From the NCBI GenBank assembly GCA_015680685.1, contig MNCI01038206.1, forward strand, positions 103,501-167,500: a DNA stretch of 64,000 nucleotides, read 5' to 3'. How positions within the stretch are numbered: position 1 is the stretch's first letter; the number at the start of each line of letters is the position of its first letter. The translations under genes were made by a program, and so were the position numbers. The stretch is from Gnetum montanum (Eukaryota > Streptophyta > Gnetopsida > Gnetales > Gnetaceae). Shown here piece after piece: positions 13,994 to 25,039 of the stretch. The notes under the pieces are model-generated. The model was not told where the DNA came from. It worked only from the letters and a program-made list of their open reading frames with translations, and searched no databases.

Positions 13994-14133
13994 TTTCAGT
14001 TAGCAAATAAAAAATCATAGTGTGGTCTAAGAATTTGTGGTAATAATTGTGAAATAAGATATGACTCTTAGGTTCATTCCAAAAATTTAAATACTTTTCA
14101 CTACATCCTAGATAGTGCACAAAACAACAAAAA

Positions 14134-14153
14134 GATCCCTAGCAATGATGCCA
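14134..14153 (-). other. Primer binding site, Athila-like element 1
   Basis: On the minus strand the sequence next to the 5' LTR is TGGCATCATTGCTAGGGATC. It differs from the tRNA-Asp-type plant PBS (TGGCGCCGTTGCCGGGGATC) only by changes expected from CpG and methyl-cytosine decay. A short spacer separates it from the LTR start at about 14158. Confidence 0.7.
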
Positions 14154-14157
14154 ATGA

Positions 14158-14993
14158 TGAACAAAGAGGTACCCTACTCCCAACTATATGAATCACTAAG
14201 GCATTATGCATGATCTTGTTGAATTTCATGGACCTATAGTTATCTCATACACTAGTTTTTCTAGGAAGTGAAATGGCATTGAGATTGTTCATTGTCTTTC
14301 CAACTACACTTGTGAGGTTCAACGACATGGTTTAAGTGTAATTGAGGTATATGAAATTTTGTCATTTTATATTTTATGGATGTAATCACCTACAACAAGA
14401 ATAAGGATACAGTAGATTGAAGACTAATGTCTATTGCCTAGCTAGCTTAACACAAGTAACCATCACACTTTCTTGAACACATATTAAACACATATGGTAT
14501 TGTTGGGCTACCAAATGTTAAGCATTGCTAGGTTACCAAGTGCTATATGAATGATCGAAGTGATCGTGCTTGTGTTCATTAATCAACTAAAAATAAATTT
14601 CTTGATTCAAATACACTAAAGTAAAGAGTAATAAAGAAAAGTGCAATAAAGGAAATATTAAGCTATTCTTAGTGCTGCAAGGATTGTCAAAAGAGTTTAT
14701 TTTATTTCCATCACAATGCTGTGCTCAGGTACATCAGTGCTTAAACAAAGAATCATACACACACTTTAGCTCCTATAGGCACTTAGAAGATATTCTAACT
14801 CTAACTAAAATAATTTACTAGAGCTTTGCTACTTTGACTAAAAACTAAAAATTGACTAATGAATAACTAGAGCCTAGGCTTGGTATTTATAGATTGGGGA
14901 ATATACCTTGATGTTGGATATGCAATGTTAGACCAAGTCCCTGACATCACATACCCAACATTAGAGCAGATGAAAAATGATGGTTTATTAGTC
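14158..14993 (-). repeat. 5' LTR of Athila-like element 1
   Basis: Homologous to 4883-5731, beginning TGAACAAAGAGGTACC on the plus strand. It has the same minus-strand TATAAATA (14884-14891). The two LTRs are clearly diverged, so the insertion is old. Confidence 0.8.
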
Positions 14994-14998
14994 GCTAA

Positions 14999-15700
14999 GA
15001 CTCCTTGGTGCTTCTTAGCTTGGATTTGTTGTATTGACAACAAGAGCAATAAATTATGTGCTTAACTTTCTATTGCAATAAAAATATGCTAAGATTCTTC
15101 AGTGCCCATGTAGTTGCTAGTTTAATCGAAAGAATCTTTGAAATGCCAAAGGTTTCAAGTGCTCAAGGTTGCAAAAGTTGTAGAACTTGTGGAACTCCAA
15201 AGAGCTGAAAGAACTCAAAGAACCCATTTAATGTGTTCAAAATTTACTTTTATAGGTCACATGAGTTTTGATTTGGAACTGCAAATTTCAACCATGATTA
15301 TTGATAGATTGATATGATTTGTAGGTGTGGTAGGCCATTATTTTTAACATAGCTTTCTATTTTTGGTATGTTTTGATGCATCCATGTCATCAAAAGTATG
15401 CTAAGTGCTATAAATAGTAAATGAACTTTGAAAACTATGCTAGCTTTACTGAACTATGTTGGCCTTGTAAAACTATATAGAAGTATGTTGGCCTTGTGGA
15501 ATCCTCATCCTTGTTGGAATCACACTGGCATTTCTAGAACTACATTGGCTATAGGTGGTTTCCTCACTAGCCTTGCTAGGAAATTGATAGCCCAATAATT
15601 CCAACACTGGGTGTAGGTGGTTCAAGCATATGTTTGGCTATGGCCAATAAAAAAATCCAAAAAAAAATAACAAATTTGGTAATTTGTGAGGCATGTTTAG
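14999..15700. other. Gene-free junction stretch
   Basis: AT-rich sequence with repeated phrases such as CTATGTTGGCCTTGT (around 15470 and 15490). No recognisable domain. It lies between the end of Athila-like element 1 and the truncated end of Tat-B. Confidence 0.4.
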
Positions 15701-15709
15701 CCTTTCCAA

Positions 15710-17415
15710 GCCTAAATATAGACATGACATAATTTTTTCCACCTAGGAAGTGAGGCTTTTAGGAGTTTCTGTAGTAGTTTAGAGGGTTCCATTGATAGCA
15801 GTGTATACTTTAAGTAATCCATATGCTTAAAGTTGGACCTTGGGGTGGCCCCTACTGATGTAGGCAAGTTGGCACCACAGTTGGTGGATTTGTGAGTTGG
15901 GGCCTTGGGTTGCTTAGTCATTGGGCCCCAGTTGGTTTCTTTTGTGCTTGCGGCCACTATTTCCACTATTGCATTATGCTTGCATGCATGTTGGTTTCTA
16001 TAGGCCACATAGGTCGGGTCATTGTTAGCTTACACTACCTCCTCTATGCAATTCATTTGGGTAAAGGCTTGGCTAAGAGACTTTGGGGCTGGGTAATATA
16101 GTTTGGACTTGATGAAGTCATTCACTGCATCCTTGAAGATGGTTAGTAGGTGCATCTCTACTAGGGGTTCATGCATTTTGCTCAATGTGATGTTCCAACA
16201 TTGGAGGAATTTTGGAATAGGCTCTAGGGACCCTTACTTAACTTGCATGAGCTCATCAAGGGTTGCTTCAGGCTTTAGGTTGTACCTAAAGCATGTTACA
16301 AACTAGCTTATGAGATCCTCTAAAGAAGAGATTAAGGCCTTAGGTAGCACATGATTCCAATCTAAGGCGTTCTGAATGAGTGACATGGGAAACACACACA
16401 TGATAGCATGTGGCCAAGCTTGAAGGAGTAGGCACTTAGACCAAAATGTAACTAAGTGTTTGTTGGCATCCCCTTCATCATTGTACTTGATGAGTTGAGG
16501 TAGTTGGACCCTATTTGGGAGAGTTAGAGGTGGTACCATAGGAATTATGGGATTGTCCTGGTAGAAGTTCACCACCTTGACAGTGTTGGAGCAGATAGCC
16601 TTGAGTTGGTTGATCTCCTTCATCAAGCTTTGGATTAGCTGGAATGCCTGATCCAAGCTTGGGGATGTGCTAGCTAGTTGCATTGGATGGGCTTGCGTTG
16701 GATGTACAACATAGGGTTGGATTGTTGGTTGTGGAGTTTGCCAGTTTAATGTCGTAGTGGATAGGTGTTGCTAGTTTAATGTCATAGCAGATGGTCATTG
16801 ATGCATTGGTTGAGTGATGGTCATGGTGACTGAGGTAGGCCACACATGAGTGGGTTCGACAAATTCCATGAACACTGATGAGACAAGTGGGACATAGGAT
16901 GATTAAGTCATCTAGGGCTAGGAGGTGGCCCTTGCATGAGCACATGGTTGAGTAAATGCAACAGTAGCTTGCAAGGAAGGCTGAATTAGCATAATTACCA
17001 TCTTGGAGAGGATAGGTGGATTGAACCAAGGAGGGGCTATACTAGGGAGTGATTGTTGGAAGATAGTGTAGAGAGGGCTCTCATGTTTGGAGTAGGCCTT
17101 GAACTCATATTCTTCCTCCTATGAGGCTTCCTCCTAGGTTGTCCCTACATCATGTTTGTTTTGACAGATGAGTTGGGACAATAGCTAGTGGTAAGACACC
17201 ATGAGTGGGATTATGTCAAACAAGGTAGGGTTGTACTCTCATCCATCCTAATGGACTCATTTGTAATCTTGTTTTGCCTCTAGGTTGAGGTGATCCATTG
17301 GTGATCCTACTTAGATTTTGGCACAAACAAAATTGTATTGTTCATGCCTTAGTGTAGCATGCTTTGGGTGGATCTTGGTGTTAAATTTGTTAGACATTGA
17401 CATGGAAGGTTGATA
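15710..17415 (-). pseudogene. Gag relic of Tat-B
   Basis: The minus-strand frame parallels Tat-A gag along its length. The N-terminal part has EQYNFVCAKI (Tat-A EEYNFICVKI). The middle (16303-16683) has SPSLDQAFQLIQSL, NFYQDNPI and NEGDANKHLVTF-type wording (read here as NDEGDANKHLVTFWS). The C-terminal part has YNLKPEATLDELMQV and DAVNDFIKSKLYY. It ends in a Lys/Thr-rich tail near 15712. Stops are scattered. Two copies of the Tat-A 3' UTR monomer lie inside it at 16735-16800, read in frame as CYDIKLA and HYDIKLA. Confidence 0.8.
16735..16800 (-). repeat. Two Tat 3'-UTR monomers inside gag
   Basis: On the minus strand the sequence CTGCTATGACATTAAACTAGC is followed by CACTACGACATTAAACTGGC. 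These match units of the Tat-A 3' UTR array (37470-38045). Both are open in the gag frame. Confidence 0.75.
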
Positions 17416-17439
17416 TAGATTCATATTCATAGGTTGGGT

Positions 17440-17800
17440 TGTGAGAGTTGCTATTTGCAAACAATGGCTAACTTTGAAAACTATAGAAAAATGACTAAGT
17501 CTGTTGGTAATAGAAAAATGGCTAAGTATAAAAATGTAGAAAAATAGCTAAGTGTAAATATGTAGAAAAGTGGCTAAGTGTAAAATTAACTACAAAAAAT
17601 TAACTAAGTGTAAAATTGTGGAAAATTTGGCTAAATATGAAAATGTAGAAAAGATGCTAAGTATGAAAATGCAGAAAAAATGCTAAGTATGAAAGCTACT
17701 GAAAATGGCTAACTCTGGTGCTACGCTCACTATGTTGGAGCTTGCCATGCTCACTATGCTGGAGCTTGTCATGCTCGCTACGTTGGAGCTTACTATGCTT
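17440..17800 (-). repeat. Tandem repeats in the Tat-B leader
   Basis: About nine short units of roughly 25-30 bp built on GTAGAAAAATGGCTAAGTGTAAA run from about 17455 to 17715. A second short array based on GGAGCTTGCCATGCTCACTA follows to about 17800. They lie between PBS and gag, in the 5' UTR of Tat-B. Confidence 0.7.
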
Positions 17801-17878
17801 TGAGAACTTATTCTGCTCTCTAGAGCATCCAAAGTTTTGGTTAAGTGCCAATCAAAAAATGCAGAAGGAAATGACAAG

Positions 17879-17896
17879 GCCCTCCTTCTAGCACCA
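17879..17896 (-). other. Primer binding site of Tat-B
   Basis: The minus strand reads TGGTGCTAGAAGGAGGGC. It differs by one CpG-type change from the PBS of Tat-A (24792) and of the element at 61570 (TGGCGCTAGAAGGAGGGC). I do not assign the tRNA. Confidence 0.75.
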
Positions 17897-17901
17897 AAAA
17901 C

Positions 17902-19491
17902 TATGACATTCAAAAATGTTGATGACTAGAATACTGAGAGGTTTGCAAGCATACAACCTAACCCTGAATCTGTGCTAGGGCCATGTTGGGAAATGGAAAC
18001 GAGGTGTCCTAAATGATTTGGTTGATTATATAGGGACTTATGTGGTGTTAAGATGATCATATGTGAAAAGGGTTTGTACTACGTTATGCACGGATACCGA
18101 GACTAACTAAGCCAAAGCATAGTATGGTGTCCTAGCCTAAAAACAATGATGTAAACATGCAAATACGTATGAAAAATTGAGAAAATACAAGTGTTACGTT
18201 GAATACCAAAGAGAAATGTTTGAGAAATGCAATAGAGTTTGTGAAAAAAAGTGCACCACCCAAAAAGAGGGAATGTAGCTAATTCCAAAAGGATCTCAAA
18301 AGGTACATAGTGTATAATAGGTGCATTGGAAGCATAGTCACCATCTTGGTGGTGTCCGGCTGTGAAGTTTGGTGCTCACTATGATGAACTATGCCTGTCG
18401 AGCTAGTTTCCACAATGTACCATGCAATGTTCTACAAGGCTACAATGGGGTTGCGGTGTACCATGCAGTGTAGCTATGCCTCTCTATTAGTGTGGGGTGC
18501 TCTAGGTCTCATTTGTCCATGGAGCTAAGTGCCAAGATGCCAAAGTGCCAAATGCCAAATGAAAGTGCCAATTGCCCCACTAGTGAAAATGGAAGCCAAT
18601 CCAACCCTTGAAACATTGGGATGTAGAGGTATTTATAGGGCTAGGATTAGCCCAAAATGTAGATCGGGTGCCATGTGGCAGTGTGGTAGGTGGGACCACA
18701 AGAAAAATTTAGAAAATTTTCTAAGTTTAGAGGTGACTAAAAAAAGTTCAAAAATTTTCCAACTCTAGCCACTACACTCATCCCATGTTATGTGCAGGAC
18801 ACGAGATGCTAGCTACTATGCTCATCCCATGTTATGTGCGGGACACAGAATGCTGGCTGCTATGCTCATCCCATGTTACATGTCGAACATAGGATGTTGG
18901 TTGCTACACACATCCCATGTAAGATGTGGGACACGTGATGCTCCCAAGGATAGGATGTGGCATGGGCACATAGAAGAATCTGGTGAAGACTATAATCCTT
19001 GTTCTTGCTATGCTTTCTATGCTCTAGAGCATAGTAGGAGGGGTAGCCTTAGGAGTTAGAAGATTTACCAAATTCCTCTTCCATGCTAAGCTAGCTTGAC
19101 AACTTTTGGCTTGACACTTAGGCAAAACTTGTCACCAAAAAGTGTATTATGCTGGCTACGCTCTAGAGTGTAGCAAGTAGAGTGAGAGCATAGCAAAACA
19201 CTTAGAGAAAATTTTTATGCAACTGCTATTAACACTTAGAGAATTTTGCAAAATAGGACCTGAGGCATGCTACACTAGCTATGTTGGGGAGCTAGGCATG
19301 CTACCATGTTTTGAAAATTAGAAAAATTTGTAGGAAGTGCCATTGTTTTGACACTTAGAAAATTTTGCAAATCTAGCAATTGGAGCTAACTACACTCAAC
19401 ATTTAGAAAAATTTGGGCAAAGTGTCACCATTTTGACACTTAGCCAAATTTTTAGTCAAGATGCTGAGACCCAAAATTTTGTGGTATTTCA
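17902..19491 (-). repeat. 5' LTR of Tat-B
   Basis: The start TGAAATACCAC on the minus strand and the PBS next to its other end define it. It carries internal arrays: about 3.7 copies of a 44-bp unit with CTCATCCCATGTTATGTGC (18777-18945) and recurring CACTTAGAAAATTTTGCAAA blocks (19225-19460). The body has diverged strongly from the Tat-A LTR. Confidence 0.65.
18777..18945. repeat. 44-bp tandem repeat, about 3.7 copies
   Basis: The unit CTCATCCCATGTTATGTGCG plus GGACACAGAATGCTGGCTGC recurs at about 44-bp spacing with modest divergence. The small plus-strand ORF over it is only the translated repeat. Confidence 0.85.
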
Positions 19492-22400
19492 TATCTCTTA
19501 GTGGGTTCCATGCATAATGTGCTGCCATCAAAGTTAGCTATCAGCCATTGGATGCCCTCTTATTTTGTAGCTACTGCATATAGGCACCTTTGGATATCTA
19601 TTTCATGTGCATACTAATTGCATTATTTTATTAATGTACTATTAATGGACCATATTTTCTACATGCAATTACACTTTTTATCATTGTATGCAATGCATGG
19701 AACTTGCTTCTTCTGAAGCCATCAACATTTATTTTCCTTAGAGATTTCCAAGGAGAGGTCCTTGTTGCCCATTTGTGCATCAACAATGCTCAACCATGCA
19801 TGTTTCATAATCATGGGGAATTTGCATTTGTAGTTTTCAACCTTGATCATCAGAAAATTGGCAGGATAGGACCACCCATAAACTCTGGTCAAAATGTCCT
19901 CCACTAATTCTAAAGGGATAGTTATTGATTGGTCTACTAATCCCAAATAGATATTTCTCTTCTTGAGAGGTGTTAGGTTCCAAACTTTATACATGTCATA
20001 GGAGATGAGATTAACACTGAAACTAGAATCAAGAAGAGCCTTGCATGGATCATGTCTAATGATCTATAAGTAAATAAGAGAACTTCTTGAGTTAGATCTC
20101 TTTGTGGGAAGATTGCTAGCCTTATTTCAATCGAAGATAGCATGAGTTAACAGCATGATGTAGATTTGAGTCAGTGTTTGGTTTGAAGGGCTCTTGAATG
20201 TGTTTGATGTAGAGGATGGGGGTGTTGAAGATACAATATGAGTAGCTGCATTAGGTTGTGAGGATTATTGGATTAGAAAAATGGTAATTTCCTAGATCAA
20301 TTATCTAAACCTCTTAGCTAGAAAACCAACTATAAATTTATAGCCCTCATAGCATTTTGTTGCTACAACTATGGGGGAATTTCATTGTGCATGGATAGAG
20401 TAGGAGGCAACTAGGTTGAGGGTGAAGGGATGTGTGTAGATGGATGTGAAGGATCATATAGATATGGGTGTTCCCATCAAGTAGATGAAAAATGAGTTTG
20501 ATGATACTCTAAAGGGTAATAGTGATGTTGGAATGAGGCATGGCTAGCCAAATTTCATGTAGAAATAGGTTGCTAAACATAGTACCTATATGGATATGGT
20601 TGCCTATAAAGGTACTACTACCTTGGTGGTAGCATTCCCCATAATTGTGCTTGGTGCCATTGCTAGTATTACTCGTATGATTGTGGAGGAGCTCCACTTG
20701 GATAGTAAGCTTGATGTTTTTAGTGGAACTGCCTTGAATTTCCTTGAGGATAAGACAATCATCTGGGTGCTTGCCTCCTTGCTAGTCAAGGATTTAGTGT
20801 GTACACCTAAGACTCTTATAAGTGTGACATCACAGGGCAGCATCCCTTTAGATGTTTATATTGACAAATCTCACATCTAGCACCATCATCAGAGCCTATC
20901 TCCACTACTTCTTCTACTGTAGCATCTTTGCCCGTACCTCTTTAATAGGCACATTTAGCTTCTTTCCACCTCTTGCAGTTGTGATTACTATTTTTCTCTT
21001 TGGATTCTTCAACAATCTTCATAGAAATTTGGAATTTTTCATCCAAAGAGTCTCATAATTTATCAACCTTTGCTAAAATATTGAAAATAGATTTCTGGAT
21101 GGGCAAGGTTTTCCTATTCATCACTTTGTCAAGTAGTGACTCCTCCTCATCACAGAGGTGAACCTCCATTTTCCTGTTGGAAGGATCTCTATTATATTCT
21201 TCTATACTTTTCCTTTTCTACAACTCACCTTCTTCTTTTGCTACCTACTCTATTAGCCTTTGTATCTAATGAACTCCTAATTCAAACAATCTTCCTTGGG
21301 CATAAATCCCAAGAGTTGTTCTGGTTTCTACATTGAGTCCATCTATGATGTGGTGGAGTTGTTCTCTCTAAGAATAACCATGGCTAGGGCATTGATGTAA
21401 GAGACACAAATATCTACCCATGGATGCATCTAAGGATTCATGTGTTTCCTATTTCCAACCTTGGATTTTCCTTCTCAGATTGGACACTTTAGAGTATGTT
21501 TAGTATTTATCATTAAATAAATTAAGCATTGTACTCCATCAGTAGTTAGATTTTGGATCCAAGGTGTAGTACTAGCTTTATACCTTTTTGATGAGTGTCC
21601 TGGGAAATAGCTTCAATTTTTGCTAGTCATTCTCTATGTTTTGTAAGATGCTAGCATCATGAAAGACTCGTAGATGGTATTGCAAATCAGAGTTATATCC
21701 TGCTTCAAATCTTGGGATATTCATGTGTAAGCACTTGATCCAACTATCTTTCACATGCCTAGTTGGGATCTTAACTACCTTTGCAAGGTGAAGCATGCTT
21801 CAAGTTACCAGTAAAGGCTCATCCTTAGCATTATTTCATTTTCGCTAATGATTTCCTCTGTTATCCATTTGGTTATTGTGGGCATGGTAGCCAGTATTAT
21901 TGTTCTACTACCCTCTTTCATAATGATTGTTTCTTCTGTGAAATTTTTTAGAATTAGAAGAAGAGAAAGAAGAAGATGTAGATGAAAAGGACAAAGAGGA
22001 AGGAGGACCACCACCACCATGGTATCTAACAACTCTCCTTTGGTTGTCATGGCCACATTTGTCAAGTTTCTTATCATATTGATGCTAGTCTAAGCCCCTA
22101 CCTTGACTACCATATTTTACTAAACCTAGTTTGTTGATAGTGGACTGTAGATTTAGATTCACACCCCCATCACTAGTATCAAGGGGTGAATAATTTTCAT
22201 GTTGAGAGCCTCCAAAAAAAGGACCCTCATTATTGTGTTGGTTTAGTAGGAATAAGGAATCAGTGAACCATTTCCCCTTCACAAACTCATGTTTCTTCTC
22301 TTGATGTCATTCTCTTCGGATTTGTGTTTTAGTGGGACAATAGTCCCAGTAGTCATAATCATGCACAACGTACTCCTATTAAAGATCATGGATGCCTAAC

Positions 22401-22725
22401 TTCACAAGAGTTTGAAGTAGCATCATAGACATAGATCAATCAAGAGGCATTACAATGTTGCCTTCCATATCAAGCCATTTTAGTTGTTCATCCTAGTGTA
22501 GGATGAAGGTGAAATTAGGCACATAGTTATCTAGATGAGTACATATCATCTTGCACTATTATGGGACTAGCAATTTGACATCTTCATGCTTGTGAGAAGA
22601 AGACATTTTGCAAAAAAAACAAAATATTAGTGTGCTTTTGTAATTATATAATTTGAGAATGATGTCAACCTTGGGGATTTTTCAACAATATTAATAATGT
22701 TCACTAATCCTAGATAGGAAACATT
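19492..22725 (-). pseudogene. Gag-protease relic of Athila-like element 2
   Basis: Minus strand, homologous to 10800-14100. Gag starts at ATG 22606 (MSSSHKHEDVK) and stops early. The protease region (19722-20060) reads ALLDSSFSVNLIS with the catalytic Asp kept, then LVEDILTRVYGWSYPANFL and PMIMKHAWLS. Pol is absent because Tat-B abuts at 19491 and nothing homologous follows. The PBS and first bases of the LTR have been deleted near 22700-22730. Confidence 0.75.
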
Positions 22726-23153
22726 TTAACAAATCACAAAGTGTTCATGCATGATCCAATTGAATTCTGTGAACTCTATAGTTTCCAATGTACTAGTTCT
22801 TTGGGAAGTTAATTAGGTGTTGAGAACATTTCTTTTCTTTCCAACTACACTTGTGAAGCTCAAGGGTATGGTTTAAGTGTGATTGAGATACATGACTTTT
22901 ATTATTTTGTGTTTTATGGTTTTGGTACTTCAAATAAATAGGGTAAGAAATGAAGTAATTTAATGTCTACTTTAATCTAATTTCCAAACTGTTGTGTAAC
23001 TAGCCCTAACATAAGTATCCAATCCCACTTTTTATACACATTCTAAACACATATAACATTGTTATGTTACCAAGCATTAAGTGTTGCTAGGATTACAAAA
23101 TGTCATATGAATGCTCGAAGTGGTCATACTTATGTGTTTACTTAATTGCTATT
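22725..23153 (-). repeat. LTR of Athila-like element 2, part 1
   Basis: Homologous to 4935-5330 and 14210-14600 (shared ATGCATGATCCAATTGAATT, GGTTTAAGTGT, CACATATAACATTGTT). It is cut at 23153 by Tat-A and continues at 40835. Confidence 0.75.
23149..23153. other. Target-site duplication CTATT (left)
   Basis: CTATT directly precedes the TG of the 5' LTR and directly follows the CA of the 3' LTR (40835-40839). A matching 5-bp duplication is the mark of integrase insertion and fixes both ends of Tat-A. Confidence 0.9.
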
Positions 23154-23764
23154 TGAAACACCATAGAAATTGCGAATCGGCCTCAGGTGAAGATTCATGA
23201 TTCGAGCGAAGGTTCGCGACAGAAATCCAGAAGACAGAGTAGGGCAAAGAGGCGTGCAGCATCAAGTCTCCAAGTTCCTTACAGATTTCAATCTTGCTAT
23301 GTTTTTCTTTCTTTACGCTACATTATGAAAAATAGCGTAGTGTCTCTTAGCGTAATTCTACTTAGCATAGCCTAATATTAGAAGGTAACTTACTTCAGTG
23401 GATTTGATGAAACTTAAAGCCTAAGCAGCGTAATATGTGACCTGTCACATATTCGGCTAAGTCTTTTGCTCACGGCTGAGTTTACGCTCCCTTACACAAA
23501 GCAGCGTAACGAGCTTCAAGAAAGTCTAAGTCAAAGACAAAGGAAGCACGACAGATTGACTTCTTCTTTTTTTGCAGATTGGCCGCTTTACGCTCATTAT
23601 GCTACGCAGCGTGGACACGCATAATTTATTGTAAAGTTGACCATTTTTACGCTCTATTACGCTTTGCGGTGTAAATAAGCATAAAGCAGCTGCATCAACT
23701 ACTCCCATGCTCTATTACACTCTGCCACACGACGCAACGTAAAAAAGTGTAATACAGTGTAAAG

Positions 23765-23846
23765 CCAGCTAAAGCAGTACCAGATACGCATCTGCTATCC
23801 ACATNTCCAGCTAAAGCAGTACCAGATACGCATCTGCTATCCACAT
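23765..23846. repeat. 40-bp direct duplication flanking an N
   Basis: CCAGCTAAAGCAGTACCAG...CCACAT occurs at 23765-23804 and again at 23807-23846, separated by N (23805) and T. The 3' LTR has a single copy. A mis-joined assembly gap is the simplest reading. Confidence 0.85.
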
Positions 23847-24045
23847 GCACAATACACTGATGAGTGTATTGTGCGTAATCATGAAGCGGATTTAGCGGGA
23901 GTGGTCGATAGCGTACTTTGCTCCCCTTCCCGAAAACGTGATGCAACATAGCCAGTTTCAACACAAATTTGGTCAAGTCAACGGTATTTTGAAGGTTCAA
24001 AACATGTGTCATCAGGGCTATGCCTTCTCCACATGTTGTCAAACT

Positions 24046-24053
24046 TATAAATA
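24046..24053 (+). promoter_or_regulatory. TATA box of Tat-A LTR
   Basis: TATAAATA, conserved at the same place in the 3' LTR (40095-40102). It would set the start of R about 30 bp downstream. Confidence 0.6.
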
Positions 24054-24791
24054 CTTCAGTTGGCAAAGAAACAAAGGAGGCATCTTGAACTTTTGGCAGC
24101 ATCATCTTTTAGCAGAGACAGAGACATTTTCTTGAGCATTGGAAGCAGGAGCGATTAGTCCTTTGGCAAAGATACAGTTCTCTCCATTGGCTATCATTGG
24201 CAGTTTTGAGCAGAGACTACCAAAGGCAAAGGGAAGAGATCAGAGATTGAGAGATCATCTAGTGCGATTGGCAAGATCTATTGATCAGAAATAGTTGATC
24301 GATAGAAATTCAGGCTTGACCTTCCTTGCATCCCATCTTTGTCTTACGAGGTAGATCAAACTCCATTTTGTACTCCTTGTTGAATAGTTTTCTTGTTATT
24401 TTGTGTATACTTCGCACAAGATAAGCGGATTTTTCCATTAGAACTTTGTATACAATATACTCAGTTTTCGGGTCAAAGTACAGATCTTGGAATTAAGCAT
24501 TTTCTTAAATCTGATTCTTCTTGTCGTGTTGACGTTGTCGTTATTCCAATTTATCTACATCATTTTCTACTCCTTTTACAATTCATCGAATCAAATTATT
24601 TCATGGAATATCTATAATATTCATCAATTTACTAATTGAGTAAGTCCCTGTCTGATCGACAAGACTGTTCAGGGCACCGTGGATTTGTTTTCTCCAGCAT
24701 AGCCCTCGCACGGGTCCGTGGTTAAGACTGTGTACATGGATTTTCGTTTGGTATTTTCCAGCTACCGACATTTTCTATCGTTATAGTTTTT

Positions 24792-24809
24792 TGGCGCTAG
24801 AAGGAGGGC
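24792..24809 (+). other. Primer binding site of Tat-A
   Basis: TGGCGCTAGAAGGAGGGC lies six bases after the LTR. The same sequence follows the LTR of the element at 61570 and, with one change, that of Tat-B. It must pair with a tRNA ending GCGCCA; I do not name the tRNA. Confidence 0.85.
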
Positions 24810-25039
24810 TTAGTCTCCGATTTGTATTATTATGGGTAGCCCTATAAGAGATTTGTACCCACATCTCTAAAAACTTAAACGTAATTCCTCTAGGGAAGTT
24901 TACGAAAAATTTTGTGGTATAGATCGGTCACAGTAACGATTCCTTTGGAATCCTGCAGGGTAAAAAGCCTAATCGTGATCTTCTTTGTCCATCATCTTTT
25001 TTAGATCCAGTCACTTATTGTCGTTAATTCATCTGACCA

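Larger units (their letters stand above)
4883..14993 (-). mobile_element. Athila-like Ty3 LTR retrotransposon 1 (decayed)
   Basis: Two homologous ends of about 0.85 kb (4883-5731 and 14158-14993) flank minus-strand relics in Ty3 order: PBS, gag, protease, RT, RNase H, integrase. Integrase wording such as FDIWGIDFMG and KLMQCLGVEHK, and a gag segment with LMHKCPRHG, match the Athila branch. Every ORF is broken by stops, many of them TAG. GCTAA occurs just outside both LTRs (4878-4882 and 14994-14998) and may be the target-site duplication, but the right LTR end has mutated away from CA, so this is tentative. Confidence 0.85.
15710..19491 (-). mobile_element. Tat-B: truncated Tat-lineage Ty3 element
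   Basis: On the minus strand, an LTR beginning TGAAATACCAC (compare TGAAACACCATAG in Tat-A) runs from 19491 to about 17902 (about 1590 bp, the same length as the Tat-A 3' LTR). It is followed by a PBS, a repeat-filled leader and a gag homologous to Tat-A gag. Protease and pol are missing. At 19491 the sequence passes directly into Athila-like element 2, so Tat-B inserted there and later lost its 3' part. Confidence 0.75.
23154..24785 (+). repeat. 5' LTR of Tat-A
   Basis: Begins TGAAACACCATAG and ends TATA (TACA in the 3' LTR). It is longer than the 3' LTR (about 1632 against 1591 bp) because of a 40-bp duplication around an N at 23805. TATAAATA at 24046-24053 is the likely promoter. The sixteen-odd hundred bases are rich in TTACGC/GCGTAA. 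Long ORFs on its minus strand are not proteins. Confidence 0.95.

Noticed and set aside
18790-19059. Cys-rich 89-codon plus-strand ORF
   Set aside because: Product of the 44-bp tandem repeat within the Tat-B LTR.
23695-24105. 136-codon minus-strand ORF in the 5' LTR, and its partner of 122 codons at 39786-40154
   Set aside because: Both lie across the LTR promoter and R region, one contains the N, and they differ by indels. They are shadows of LTR sequence.
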